A DNA stretch of 64,000 nt, taken from contig JBDSQB010000014.1 of NCBI GenBank assembly GCA_039930045.1, positions 62,001 through 126,000 on the forward strand, given 5' to 3'. This stretch comes from Chthoniobacterales bacterium (GTDB taxonomy: Bacteria > Verrucomicrobiota > Verrucomicrobiia > Chthoniobacterales > DASVRZ01). The position numbers and the translations under genes are program-made. Shown piece by piece: positions 34,388 to 41,793 of the stretch. A model generated the notes under the pieces. That model was not told the DNA's origin. It saw nothing but the letters and a program-made list of their open reading frames with translations, and did no database searches. How positions within the stretch are numbered: position 1 is the stretch's first letter; each line of letters starts with the position of its first letter.

Positions 34388-34573
34388 CTACCGACCAAAC
34401 TCCCCTGCGTCGCCGAAATGGTCCCGATACATCTGCCATTTGTCCTCATCCATGTCATTGGCAAAAGCGATTTGCCACCCGCACCTCTCCAGACCCATTC
34501 TCACAAGACCGATTCCTGCGAAGAACTCAGCAAAATTTTTAGTCAGAAGCAGTTCCATGGGACGAGACGGCAC
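34388..34573 (-). pseudogene. dcm: Truncated C5-cytosine DNA methyltransferase (N-terminal fragment)
   Basis: 61 residues only (typical enzymes have 300-450). The fragment reads FAEFFAGIGLVRMGLERCGW, which is motif I (FxGxG, AdoMet binding) and the following helix, then AFANDMDEDKWQMYRDHFG, the motif II region. It ends abruptly at EFGR-stop. The catalytic PCQ, the ENV motif and the target-recognition domain are absent, and I cannot find them in the other frames before the next gene. An internal deletion joining the 5' end to the nuclease gene explains this. It is the first gene of the former restriction-modification operon. Confidence 0.82.
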
Positions 34574-34651
34574 ACCATATAAAACGAATCCTCGCGCTGC
34601 ATCTTAAATCGAATCGAATGTCGGATAAGGTGGGGAACGCTTCGGCAAAAT

Positions 34652-34871
34652 TCCTACGGCCTTCGGTCTGCCTCCTACGGGTCTGGGCGGTGCTCCTACA
34701 GGGTTCGGCGGGCCTCCTACGGACTTGGTGGGGGCTCCTACGGAGTTGGGAGGCTCTCCTACGGTCCTGGGTGGGGCTCCTACAGCCTTGGGAACCTCTC
34801 CTACGGGTGTGGCCAGGCCTCCTACGGACATTGCCGGGGCTCCTACGGAGTTGGGAAGGGCTCCTACGGCC
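34652..34871. repeat. 21-bp tandem repeat array, 10 full units plus a partial unit
   Basis: The octamer TCCTACGG (A for the first G in two units) starts at 34652, 34673, 34694, 34715, 34736, 34757, 34778, 34799, 34820, 34841 and 34862, exactly 21 bp apart. The rest of the unit is variable but biased to nnTTGGGnGGnnC. No spacers are present, so it is not CRISPR. The period is a multiple of three, so both strands stay open in some frames (plus: LLRxWxG heptads; minus: VGAPPxx heptads), but third codon positions are as conserved as the others. Confidence 0.95.
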
Positions 34872-34882
34872 TAAAACGCCGA

Positions 34883-34966
34883 ATCAGGAGCGTTTCTGGC
34901 TCAAACAGGGCTGTCGGAGGTGAAATCAGGGGCGTTGAAACAGAAAACAGGGCTGTTTTCGCCTGT
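34883..34966. repeat. Two imperfect 42-bp direct repeats following the array
   Basis: ATCAGG(A/G)GCGTT begins at 34883 and 34925 and AAACAGGGCTGT at 34903 and 34945, both 42 bp apart, which is twice the period of the preceding array. The sequence between these blocks has diverged. No gene is visible here; the stretch 34574-35158 holds only the repeat array, this pair and the palindromes. Confidence 0.6.
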
Positions 34967-35063
34967 CCGATGTCGTTTTTCACGCTCCCAAGGCCGTTTT
35001 TTGGAATCCCAGCGGAGTTGCAGTCGATTCTGAGGCGTCGAATCGCGTCCGAACGACGGGTAG

Positions 35064-35120
35064 GGACATGCGGCCCGCATGTCCGTTGTCCCTTCCTGCG
35101 GACGAGTCGGCGACTCGTCC
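35064..35120. repeat. Two perfect 21-nt palindromes (REP/BIME-like)
   Basis: The first (35064-35084) has 10-nt arms GGACATGCGG/CCGCATGTCC around one base. The second (35100-35120) has arms GGACGAGTCG/CGACTCGTCC around one base. They share the outer GGAC...GTCC and are 15 bp apart. The whole is flanked by inverted copies of GTAGGGAC (GGTAGGGAC on the left, GTCCCTACC on the right). This is the layout of a repetitive extragenic palindrome pair. Confidence 0.8.
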
Positions 35121-35158
35121 CTACCTTCGGAAGTTGCATCCGGCTCTGGGTCGTTGGT

Positions 35159-35908
35159 TTACGCCGGAGGATTGTTGGCGGGAGCCGCCGGGGTGCCGGT
35201 CCCTGCGGCAGGCGCAGCAGTCGGCGGGTTGTAAACGGTGGGAATCTGGCCGCGAATGAGGTCGCCGTTCGTCGTGCCCTCGGGGAAGACGGCGCAGGCC
35301 TCGGCATACCACTGGATGCACTCGTTTTCGAGCCGGTTGATGAGGGCGTTATACAGACCCTCGGCACGGCGGGCGCGGGTGCGGGCTTCCTTGTAATCGC
35401 TTTTCAATTTGCGCAACGTCGGCACAGTGGCCGAGCCCTCAAACAGCTCTTTGAAAGCAAGATAGGTGTTGCCGTCGGCAGGCACGAAGTCTTCGCCGAA
35501 CTCCAGCGACCACGCGGCCAGCAACTCCTCGCCCTCCTCCTCGATGGCGCGGTTGGAGTCGCCACGGGCGCTGAGTTCATCCACCACGGGACGCAGGGTG
35601 GAGTCGGCCAGCGCGCGGGAACGCATCACGCCCACAGCCTGCAAAGTGCGGGCGTGCAGCGTTTTGTAGCGGGTGTCGAGCGCGGAGAAAGTCTGTTGTT
35701 TTTCCGTGCCTGCGACAGTGGCCACTTGCGCGAGGGAACCGGGCTTGGCACCGTCGAGGTTCTCATCGTCCGCAGCCCATTCGGCTACGGTTTTCAACGG
35801 CCAAACCCAGGCACCCGTTGGCAGGGCGGCGAGAGTGGCCTGAACGGCGGCGGTCTTGGCAGTGCGGTCTTTGACGAAGTCGATGCTGGTGCTGATGTCT
35901 AGGTTCAT
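35159..35908 (-). CDS. Hypothetical protein, helical with Pro/Ala tail
   Basis: 249 residues; family not recognised. There is no signal peptide or membrane span. Residues about 1-205 look all-alpha and acidic, with segments such as GTEKQQTFSALDTRYKTLHA, NRAIEEEGEELLAAWSLEFG and LRKLKSDYKEARTRARRAEG. The last 25 residues are a low-complexity Pro/Ala/Thr tail (PTAAPAAGTGTPAAPANN). It lies alone between the palindromes and a divergent membrane-protein gene, in the accessory patch. GC content is again high, unlike the restriction genes. It could be a structural or phage-derived protein, but nothing in the sequence decides that. Confidence 0.65.
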   Translation of the reverse strand: MNLDISTSIDFVKDRTAKTAAVQATLAALPTGAWVWPLKTVAEWAADDENLDGAKPGSLAQVATVAGTEKQQTFSALDTRYKTLHARTLQAVGVMRSRALADSTLRPVVDELSARGDSNRAIEEEGEELLAAWSLEFGEDFVPADGNTYLAFKELFEGSATVPTLRKLKSDYKEARTRARRAEGLYNALINRLENECIQWYAEACAVFPEGTTNGDLIRGQIPTVYNPPTAAPAAGTGTPAAPANNPPA

Positions 35909-36096
35909 AATGTGGAAACGGCCTGAGTTTGATTGGTTACCTTCCCACTCCCCGAACGACCTGCCCGGAGGAATGAAGAAGCGGGAAATTTATTTTCAGG
36001 TAAAGAGGAAAACGGCAAGCGAAATGTGCGGCCAGCGTGATTGAAACATTCGCCGGCTTTGACTTTCCTTGCGGATTTCCTACTCTCCTCACGCAC

Positions 36097-36879
36097 ATGG
36101 CCACTGGCAATCGACGACGCAAGATCCGACCTCGGGAGAAATCCACGTTGTTGCGGAGTTCCATCGCTCTGGAACAGCGCGCGCCGCTGACGATTCCGTC
36201 GCGCTGGTTGAAATTCGTCATCGCGCTCTTTCTCCTGCCCATCGCCTGGATCGCGACCGAGGCGTTTTTTAACTGCTTCTCGGCGGCCACCCTGCAGCAT
36301 CGTTTCTGGGCCACGGAGGAGTTCTGGTTCTTTGGGTTGGGCGTGGTCTTGTGGATGATCGCGTTTCTGGGGTTGCCGAAGCCATTGCTGGTCTATGTCT
36401 ATGGCCACGAGCTGACGCACGCCGTCTGGGTCTGGATCATGGGCGGTCGCGTGAGCCACTTCGAGGCGACCAGCGAGGGCGGGCACATCATCACGGACAA
36501 GAGCAATTTCCTCATCGCGCTCGCGCCGTATTTCTTCCCGATCTACAGCCTGCTAACCATCGCCGTCTGGGGCGCGGTCTCGCTCTTTCATCCGATCCAC
36601 AACTACCACGAATACCTCTTCGCCCTGATCGGAATGACCTGGGGGTTTCATCTAACCTTTACGCTTTGGATGATTCCGAAAGGTCAGTCGGATCTAACCG
36701 AGCACGGGACGTTTTTTTCGCTGGTCGTGATCTACTTGATGAACCTCCTGTTGCTAGCCACGTTTCTCATCGTCGCGTCGCCGCATGTCGGGTTGCACGA
36801 CTATCTGCGCGAGAGTCTGCGCAGCACGGTGGACTTCTCTGTGAGTGTGCGGACGCTCGTCCTGCGCTTCTTGCGGTAG
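36097..36879 (+). CDS. Membrane protein with HExxH motif (M50-like zinc metalloprotease)
   Basis: 260 residues from ATG 36097; a GTG at 36037 would add 20. After a basic N-terminus (GNRRRKIRPREKS) there are about six membrane spans. The first is KFVIALFLLPIAWIATEAFF, and the next carries VYVYGHELTHAVWVWIMGG, with the zinc motif H104-E-L-T-H. This placement of HExxH inside a span is that of site-2 intramembrane proteases, and GGRVSHFEATSEGGHI after it resembles their short beta region. The second zinc ligand (usually NxxPxxxxDG) is not obvious, so activity is unproven. It is 12 bp upstream of plsY and probably cotranscribed. Confidence 0.65.
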   Translation: MATGNRRRKIRPREKSTLLRSSIALEQRAPLTIPSRWLKFVIALFLLPIAWIATEAFFNCFSAATLQHRFWATEEFWFFGLGVVLWMIAFLGLPKPLLVYVYGHELTHAVWVWIMGGRVSHFEATSEGGHIITDKSNFLIALAPYFFPIYSLLTIAVWGAVSLFHPIHNYHEYLFALIGMTWGFHLTFTLWMIPKGQSDLTEHGTFFSLVVIYLMNLLLLATFLIVASPHVGLHDYLRESLRSTVDFSVSVRTLVLRFLR

Positions 36880-36891
36880 TCGGGAAACTGG

Positions 36892-37542
36892 ATGATTCTT
36901 TCGCCCGCCATGTTAGCCGTCCCACTCATCGTCACCGCTGTTAGCGCGTTTTTGTTAGGATCCATTCCGAACGGATTCCTTGTGGCCAAGGCGAAGGGCA
37001 TCGACATCCGCGAGCACGGCAGCAAAAACATCGGCGCCACCAACGTCCTGCGCGTGCTGGGAAAAGGGCCGGGTTACACCGTGTTCGCGCTCGATGCGCT
37101 GAAGGGAATCGGAGCCGTTTTGTTAGGAAGATGGCTGGCACCTTCACCAGATCAGCTCGGTGAGATTATAGGGGGAATCAGTTGCATCTTTGGTCATAGC
37201 TATACGCCGTGGCTCGGCTTCAAGGGCGGCAAGGGCGTGGCGACGACGGCGGGCATTTTGCTAACCTTGTTTCCGCCGCCGATTCTCCTGATCGTGCTCG
37301 CGGTCTGGCTGATTTTCTTCTATAGCACGCGCTATGTGTCCGTCGCCTCGCTGGCAGCGGCGGTGTCGATCCCGATCTGCGTCTGGCTCCTCGTGGTGCG
37401 CGGCAATAGCCATGGAACTCCCCTGTTAGTATTCGGCCTCACCGTCTGCCTGCTGGTGGTGCTCCGGCACAAAACTAACATCGCCCGTCTGCTCAACGGC
37501 ACGGAAACCCGCTTCGCCAAGAAAGTGAAAGCCGAGAAATGA
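36892..37542 (+). CDS. plsY: Acyl-phosphate:glycerol-3-phosphate acyltransferase
   Basis: 216 residues with five membrane spans. PlsY acylates glycerol 3-phosphate at position 1 using acyl phosphate, the first step of phospholipid synthesis. All three motifs are present: GSIPNGFLVAK with HGSKNIGATNVLR, then FGHSYTPWLGFKGGKGVATT, then RYVSVASLAAA. The C-terminal KKVKAEK is cytoplasmic. Its stop overlaps the gpsA start by 4 bp (ATGA), which couples acyltransfer to supply of its substrate glycerol 3-phosphate. Confidence 0.96.
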   Translation: MILSPAMLAVPLIVTAVSAFLLGSIPNGFLVAKAKGIDIREHGSKNIGATNVLRVLGKGPGYTVFALDALKGIGAVLLGRWLAPSPDQLGEIIGGISCIFGHSYTPWLGFKGGKGVATTAGILLTLFPPPILLIVLAVWLIFFYSTRYVSVASLAAAVSIPICVWLLVVRGNSHGTPLLVFGLTVCLLVVLRHKTNIARLLNGTETRFAKKVKAEK

Positions 37543-38540
37543 AAACCGCCGTCATCGGAGCCGGAAGCTGGGGCACCGCTCTCGCGCTAGTACTAGCACG
37601 CGAGGGACACGAAGTCGCGCTCTGGGCGAGGGGCGAGGAATTTACCGCGCAACTCCGCCGCGACCGCGAGAACACGACCTATCTCCCGGGCACGCCGTTG
37701 CCCGACTTGATTCGGCCCACCCACGAATTCGCCGATTGCGCGGACGCGGAGATCGTTTTGCTAGTATTGCCGAGCGTCGCGTTGCGCGGCATTGTTAGTC
37801 AAATGGCGGAGGTGGGATTTGCCAGGACGAGCATTCTCGCGAGCTGCACGAAGGGAATCGAATTTGACTCCGGAAAACGCATGACGCAGATCGTCGGCGA
37901 GTATTTTCCCAGCAACCCCATCGCGGTTCTTTCCGGTCCGTCGCACGCCGAGGAAGTAGCGCGGCAACGTCCGACTTGCGTCGTGCTCGGGTCGGAGAAC
38001 CATGACGTCGCGGTCGAGTTGCAGGACGCCCTGAGCGGCTGCGCCTTCCGCGCCTACACGAGCGACGACGTGGCCGGAATCGAGTTAGGTGGTGCTCTGA
38101 AAAACATTTTCGCCCTCGCCGCCGGCGTCTCCGACGGCCTCGGCATGGGCGACAACACCAAGGCGGCGCTCGTCACCCGCGCGCTCGCCGAGATGGTGCG
38201 CCTCGGTATTTCCCTCGGCGGACGCAGGGAAACTTTCCAGGGCTTGAGCGGCATCGGCGATCTCATGGTGACCTGCTTTAGCCGTCTCAGTCGCAACCGT
38301 GGCTTCGGCGAACGCATCGCACGGGGCGAGACGCTGGCCACGATTTCCAGTTCCACAAAAATGATTGCCGAAGGCGTGCCGACTACGCGCAGCGGCCATC
38401 AATGCGCCCGCGCGGCCAACATCGAAACGCCGATCGTGGACGAGATTTTTTCCATTCTCTATGAGGACGCCCGCCCCGCCGAGGCGATGCGCCGCCTGCT
38501 CGCCCGCGATCCACGGCCCGAGTGCGACGGACTCTGCTAA
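37539..38540 (+). CDS. gpsA: Glycerol-3-phosphate dehydrogenase [NAD(P)+]
   Basis: 333 residues, the usual GpsA length. It reduces dihydroxyacetone phosphate to sn-glycerol 3-phosphate for phospholipids. The Rossmann loop is VIGAGSWGTALALVLA. Other marks are SCTKGIEFDSGKRM, AVLSGPSHAEEVARQRPT, the catalytic-Lys region GIELGGALKNIFALAAGVSD, GDNTKAALVTRALAEM and GLSGIGDLMVTCFSRLSRN. It is translationally coupled to plsY. Codons 16-22 contain an inverted repeat centred on GCTAGTACTAGC (37586-37597). Confidence 0.97.
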   Translation: MKTAVIGAGSWGTALALVLAREGHEVALWARGEEFTAQLRRDRENTTYLPGTPLPDLIRPTHEFADCADAEIVLLVLPSVALRGIVSQMAEVGFARTSILASCTKGIEFDSGKRMTQIVGEYFPSNPIAVLSGPSHAEEVARQRPTCVVLGSENHDVAVELQDALSGCAFRAYTSDDVAGIELGGALKNIFALAAGVSDGLGMGDNTKAALVTRALAEMVRLGISLGGRRETFQGLSGIGDLMVTCFSRLSRNRGFGERIARGETLATISSSTKMIAEGVPTTRSGHQCARAANIETPIVDEIFSILYEDARPAEAMRRLLARDPRPECDGLC

Positions 38541-38626
38541 TAAACCGTCCCGGTTTATTTCGCTTGGCGGTCAGTGAAATTTCTGACTAACTGCACCTGC
38601 GTTCCTCGACGCGACACCATTCCTTC

Positions 38627-39070
38627 ATGCGCCTCCCTTCCCTGCTTCTGCTCGCCAACATCGCTTGGCTCTCCGTTGCTCCCGCGCAGATGTTTTCCTC
38701 GGTGCAGGACTGCGATGCTATCTATGGCAAACCGGTCTCGCCGACCGACCAGACGAGCGACGTGCGCTTCTACAAGCACGACGGACTAACCATTAAAATT
38801 CTCTTCGTCGAAAACAAGGCGGCGGTCATTACGTTCAACTCGCTAACCAGTTTAAAGATCCCCACCGAAGTGCAGACGAAACTGCTCAACGCCAGCGCGG
38901 CCGGCAATCACTGGGAGGAAGTCTCCGGCGAGGGCGCGAAGACCTGGCAGCGTTCCGACGGACAAGCCTTTGCGATCTACGACAACACGACGGGCGAGTT
39001 AAATATTTTCAGCACGGACTACATCGAGAAATCGAAGGCCGAAGTCCAGACGGCGATTAACAAGCAATAG
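38627..39070 (+). CDS. Small secreted protein of unknown function
   Basis: 147 residues; family not recognised. A signal peptide is likely (MRLPSLLLLANIAWLSVAPA-QMF). The mature part alternates short beta-strands (DVRFYKHDGLTIKILFVENK, AAVITFNS) with a helix (PTEVQTKLLNASAAG), a WEEVSGEGAKTWQRSDGQ strand pair, and a C-terminal helix. The size and the start FSSVQDCDAIYGKPV suggest a periplasmic binding or assembly fold. It stands 86 bp after gpsA and ends exactly beside the minus-strand acyltransferase gene. Confidence 0.72.
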   Translation: MRLPSLLLLANIAWLSVAPAQMFSSVQDCDAIYGKPVSPTDQTSDVRFYKHDGLTIKILFVENKAAVITFNSLTSLKIPTEVQTKLLNASAAGNHWEEVSGEGAKTWQRSDGQAFAIYDNTTGELNIFSTDYIEKSKAEVQTAINKQ

Positions 39071-39751
39071 TTAGCTGCGGCGTGCGATCACGTCGATCTG
39101 CTGACGCAGCCGCGCGATGGAGTCCGCCGGTAGAACCCCGCGCCATTGCGTGCCGGGATAGATCAGGCTGCGGCGTCCGATGATTGAGCCAGGACTGAGC
39201 ACGGCATTGCAGCCGATCTCGGCATGGTCACCAATGACCGCGCCAAACTTGCGGAGTTGTGTATCGATCACGCCATGGTTAGTCGCGATGGAAACCGGCC
39301 TCTGATCCAGTCGCATGTTAGAAAGAATCACACCCGCCGCGAGGTGCGCCTTGTAGCCGACAATGGAGTCACCGACGTAGGAAAAATGAGGGATCTGCGC
39401 GCCGTTGAAGATGATGCAGTTCTTAAACTCGCAGGAATTTCCCAGCACCACATTGTCACCGACAATGACGTTTTCGCGAATGTAGCAGCCGGGGCGAATC
39501 TCGCAGTTCTCGCCGATCCAGGCGGGTCCGATAATGGCCGCCCCGTGACCGATCGTGGTGCCTTTGCCGATGCGGGCCTGAGAGCTAACAAACGGAGTTC
39601 CAATGCAATCAGCGTCATTCTGCGGCACGAGGTTAGTCATGAGATAGGGCGCAATCAGCGGCAGCACCAGCCAGGAATTTTCCAATCCGGCGAAGAGTTC
39701 CGAATGAGCCGTCTGGGCGAGATCGAGAAAGTCAGTGGGAGGGAAGTTCAT
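39071..39751 (-). CDS. Left-handed beta-helix nucleotidyl/acyltransferase-like protein
   Basis: 226 residues. An N-terminal helical segment (FLDLAQTAHSELFAGLENSW) precedes a left-handed beta-helix of hexapeptide repeats (about 55-205), for example GKGTTIGHGAAIIGPAWIGE, NCEIRPGCYIRENVIVGDNV and ACNAVLSPGSIIGRRSLIYP-type turns. It resembles the C-terminal helix of GlmU and sugar-1-phosphate thymidylyltransferases without the nucleotidyltransferase domain. The likely role is acetyl or other acyl transfer in sugar-nucleotide metabolism, but the substrate cannot be read from sequence. It is 31 bp downstream of cysS on the same strand. Confidence 0.75.
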   Translation of the reverse strand: MNFPPTDFLDLAQTAHSELFAGLENSWLVLPLIAPYLMTNLVPQNDADCIGTPFVSSQARIGKGTTIGHGAAIIGPAWIGENCEIRPGCYIRENVIVGDNVVLGNSCEFKNCIIFNGAQIPHFSYVGDSIVGYKAHLAAGVILSNMRLDQRPVSIATNHGVIDTQLRKFGAVIGDHAEIGCNAVLSPGSIIGRRSLIYPGTQWRGVLPADSIARLRQQIDVIARRS

Positions 39752-39782
39752 GTTTGTGCGCTCCCGAAGATGGATGACACCT

Positions 39783-41177
39783 TCATAACTTGGTGAGCTT
39801 GGTTCCCGCCTTGGAATCTTTCACGGCCCAGCCTTTGGATTGAATGAGGTCGCGCAGTCGGTCGCTTTCGGGCCAGTTTTTTTCCAGTCGAGCCGCATTG
39901 CGTTCTGCTAACAGCTCGGCGATCTCTTGCGGCAGCTCGTCGCTGGGTTTCGTAATGGCTAGAACCCGGTTCATCGACTCCCAGGCTTGCAGCAAACTCG
40001 CGGCGGCTGACGATGTTAGTTGGCCGGCGTCCATCCGGGCGTTGCTCTCGTTAATGAGCACGAAGAGATGCCCAAGTGCACCGGAAATGTTCAGGTCGTG
40101 GTCCAGAGTCGAATGGAACTCGACTGCGTTTTTCCAGATCGTTTCGTCGGCGGGAGCGATGGCTAGTTCCTCCACGCGGCGCACCCAGTTGTCAATGCGC
40201 TGGAGCGTTTTGCGGGCGGCTTCCAGTCCTTCGCAAGTGAAATTGAGCGGCAGCAGATAGTTAACGCTCAGCAACGCGTATCTAACCTCGCGGCCGGTCC
40301 AGCCTTTCTCTAACAAATCGCGCAGCGTGTAGAAATTTCCGGCGGACTTCGACATCTTTTGGCCCTCGACCATGAGGTGCGTGCAGTGCATCCAGTATTT
40401 GGAAAACGTCTGGCCGGTGCAGCATTCGCTCTGCGCGATCTCGGCTTCGTGATGGGGAAAAATGTTGTCCACACCACCGCAATGAATATCCAACTCCGGT
40501 CCCAGCAATGAGATCGCCATCGCGCTGCATTCGATGTGCCAGCCGGGTCGTCCGGGACCCCACGGGCTCTCCCATTTCACGTCGCCGTCCTCGGCGTCCC
40601 AAGCTTTCCAGAGGGCGAAATCTCCGATGCTTTCTTTCTCGTACTCGTCGTTCTGGATGCGACCTGTTGGACGCAGTTCTTCGAGGTTGAGATGAGCTAG
40701 TTTTCCGTAGTTAGGAAACTTGGAGAGCCGAAAATAAATGGAGCGATCATCCGCTTGATAGGCGATTCCTTTGGCTAGAAGCTCGCCGATCATCTCGATC
40801 ATTTTCGCGATGTAGCGCGGCTCGGTGGCGGAGGGATTGTAAGTCGCGGGCTCGATGTTGAGCGTGGCGAGATCTTCGAGGAAGGCTTGTTTATAGACGG
40901 CGGTGAAATCAGCCAGCGGCACACCGGCGGCGCGGGAGTTGCGGATCGTTTTATCGTCCACATCGGTCATATTCAGGACGCGGAGAACGTCGTAGCCGCG
41001 ATTCTCCAGATGGCGCTGGAGCAGATCCTCGAAAACGTAGGCGCGGCAATTTCCGATGTGCGCGTAGGAGTAAACGGTCGGCCCGCAGGTGTAGATGCGG
41101 ACGGTTTTTCCCGCCGGATCGAGCGGGCTAAAGGTCTCCAGCGAACGGGAAAGCGTGTTGGTAAACTGGATCGGCAT
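39783..41177 (-). CDS. cysS: Cysteinyl-tRNA synthetase
   Basis: 464 residues from the ATG at 41177. The open frame extends further to 41360, but that part lies over ispF and has no similarity. It charges tRNA-Cys. Class I signatures are TCGPTVYSYAHIGN (HIGH motif, with a zinc-ligand Cys) and KMSKSAGNFYTLRDLL (KMSKS). Zinc-site residues continue in GWHIECSAMA and DNIFPHHEAEIAQSE. The DALR-like C-terminal domain ends KAGTKLTKL. It lies 7 bp after ispF, so the two are cotranscribed. Confidence 0.97.
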   Translation of the reverse strand: MPIQFTNTLSRSLETFSPLDPAGKTVRIYTCGPTVYSYAHIGNCRAYVFEDLLQRHLENRGYDVLRVLNMTDVDDKTIRNSRAAGVPLADFTAVYKQAFLEDLATLNIEPATYNPSATEPRYIAKMIEMIGELLAKGIAYQADDRSIYFRLSKFPNYGKLAHLNLEELRPTGRIQNDEYEKESIGDFALWKAWDAEDGDVKWESPWGPGRPGWHIECSAMAISLLGPELDIHCGGVDNIFPHHEAEIAQSECCTGQTFSKYWMHCTHLMVEGQKMSKSAGNFYTLRDLLEKGWTGREVRYALLSVNYLLPLNFTCEGLEAARKTLQRIDNWVRRVEELAIAPADETIWKNAVEFHSTLDHDLNISGALGHLFVLINESNARMDAGQLTSSAAASLLQAWESMNRVLAITKPSDELPQEIAELLAERNAARLEKNWPESDRLRDLIQSKGWAVKDSKAGTKLTKL

Positions 41178-41184
41178 TGCGATG

Positions 41185-41691
41185 TTAGGCGATGGCGATG
41201 GGCTCTGCTTTTTCCGGGACGGTTTCCACGCTGGCGACGGCCATGGCGGCGATGCCTTCTTTGCGTCCGAGGAAGCCGAGCATTTCGTTGGTGGTGGCCT
41301 TGATTCCGATGCGTTCCTTGGGCAAAAAAAGGACGCGGGAAATGGCTTCCTGCATGGCATCGAGATGCGGCGCGATCTTGGGCGCCTCGGCGATGAGGGT
41401 GGCGTCGATGTTGATGATCCGTCGGTGTTGCGTGGCTAATAACACTTGAACTCGACTGAGAATTTCCAGGCTGCTGATTCCACGAATGGATTCGTCGGTG
41501 TTAGGAAAATGATGCCCGATGTCGCGCATTCCGGCAGCTCCGAGGATGGCGTCGGCGATGGCGTGGCAAAGCACATCCGCGTCCGAGTGCCCCTCGAGCC
41601 CGAGCGCGTAGGGTATTTCCACGCCGCCGAGGACGAGGCGGCGCCCTTCGACGAGGCGGTGAACGTCATATCCGATTCCAACAGTTTGCAT
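41185..41691 (-). CDS. ispF: 2-C-methyl-D-erythritol 2,4-cyclodiphosphate synthase
   Basis: 168 residues from the ATG at 41689-41691; the frame runs on to 42264 but the family begins at MQTVGIGYDVHRL. It is a step of the MEP isoprenoid pathway, releasing CMP to form MEcPP. Metal ligands Asp9 and His11 are in GYDVHRL and His43 in DVLCHAIADAILG. Other marks are GLEGHSDAD, GHHFPNTDESIRG, KIAPHLDAM and IGIKATTNEMLGFLGRKEGI. The trimer-forming family is 155-170 residues, so it is full length. ispD is not fused or adjacent. Confidence 0.97.
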   Translation of the reverse strand: MQTVGIGYDVHRLVEGRRLVLGGVEIPYALGLEGHSDADVLCHAIADAILGAAGMRDIGHHFPNTDESIRGISSLEILSRVQVLLATQHRRIINIDATLIAEAPKIAPHLDAMQEAISRVLFLPKERIGIKATTNEMLGFLGRKEGIAAMAVASVETVPEKAEPIAIA

Positions 41692-41793
41692 CCGGCTATC
41701 CTTTGCGGAGCCCGCAGCGAAGATCAACCCCTCATTTACCAGTCCGATTCCCCAGACTTGACCGTAACTCGAATGGAACCTAGAAAAAATCCC

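Noticed and set aside
34652-34871. Possible CRISPR array
   Set aside because: The 21-bp units are contiguous with no spacers of constant length, and there are no cas genes.
34652-34871. Similarity of CTCCTACGG to the conserved block near position 338 of 16S rRNA
   Set aside because: Only about nine bases agree and nothing else of rRNA is present; coincidence.
34604-34923. Heptad-repeat proteins (LLRxWxG on plus, VGAPPxx on minus) encoded by the 21-bp array
   Set aside because: Any 21-bp repeat gives heptads on both strands. The core is conserved at third codon positions as well, so it looks DNA-level. Kept as a possibility only in the finding.
35159-35908. Pro/Ala-tailed hypothetical protein as an exosortase substrate
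   Set aside because: It has no signal peptide and no C-terminal membrane span or basic tail.
39783-41360. N-terminal 61-residue extension of cysS
   Set aside because: The extra part overlaps ispF, is Ser/Pro/Lys-rich, and the synthetase fold begins at the ATG at 41177.
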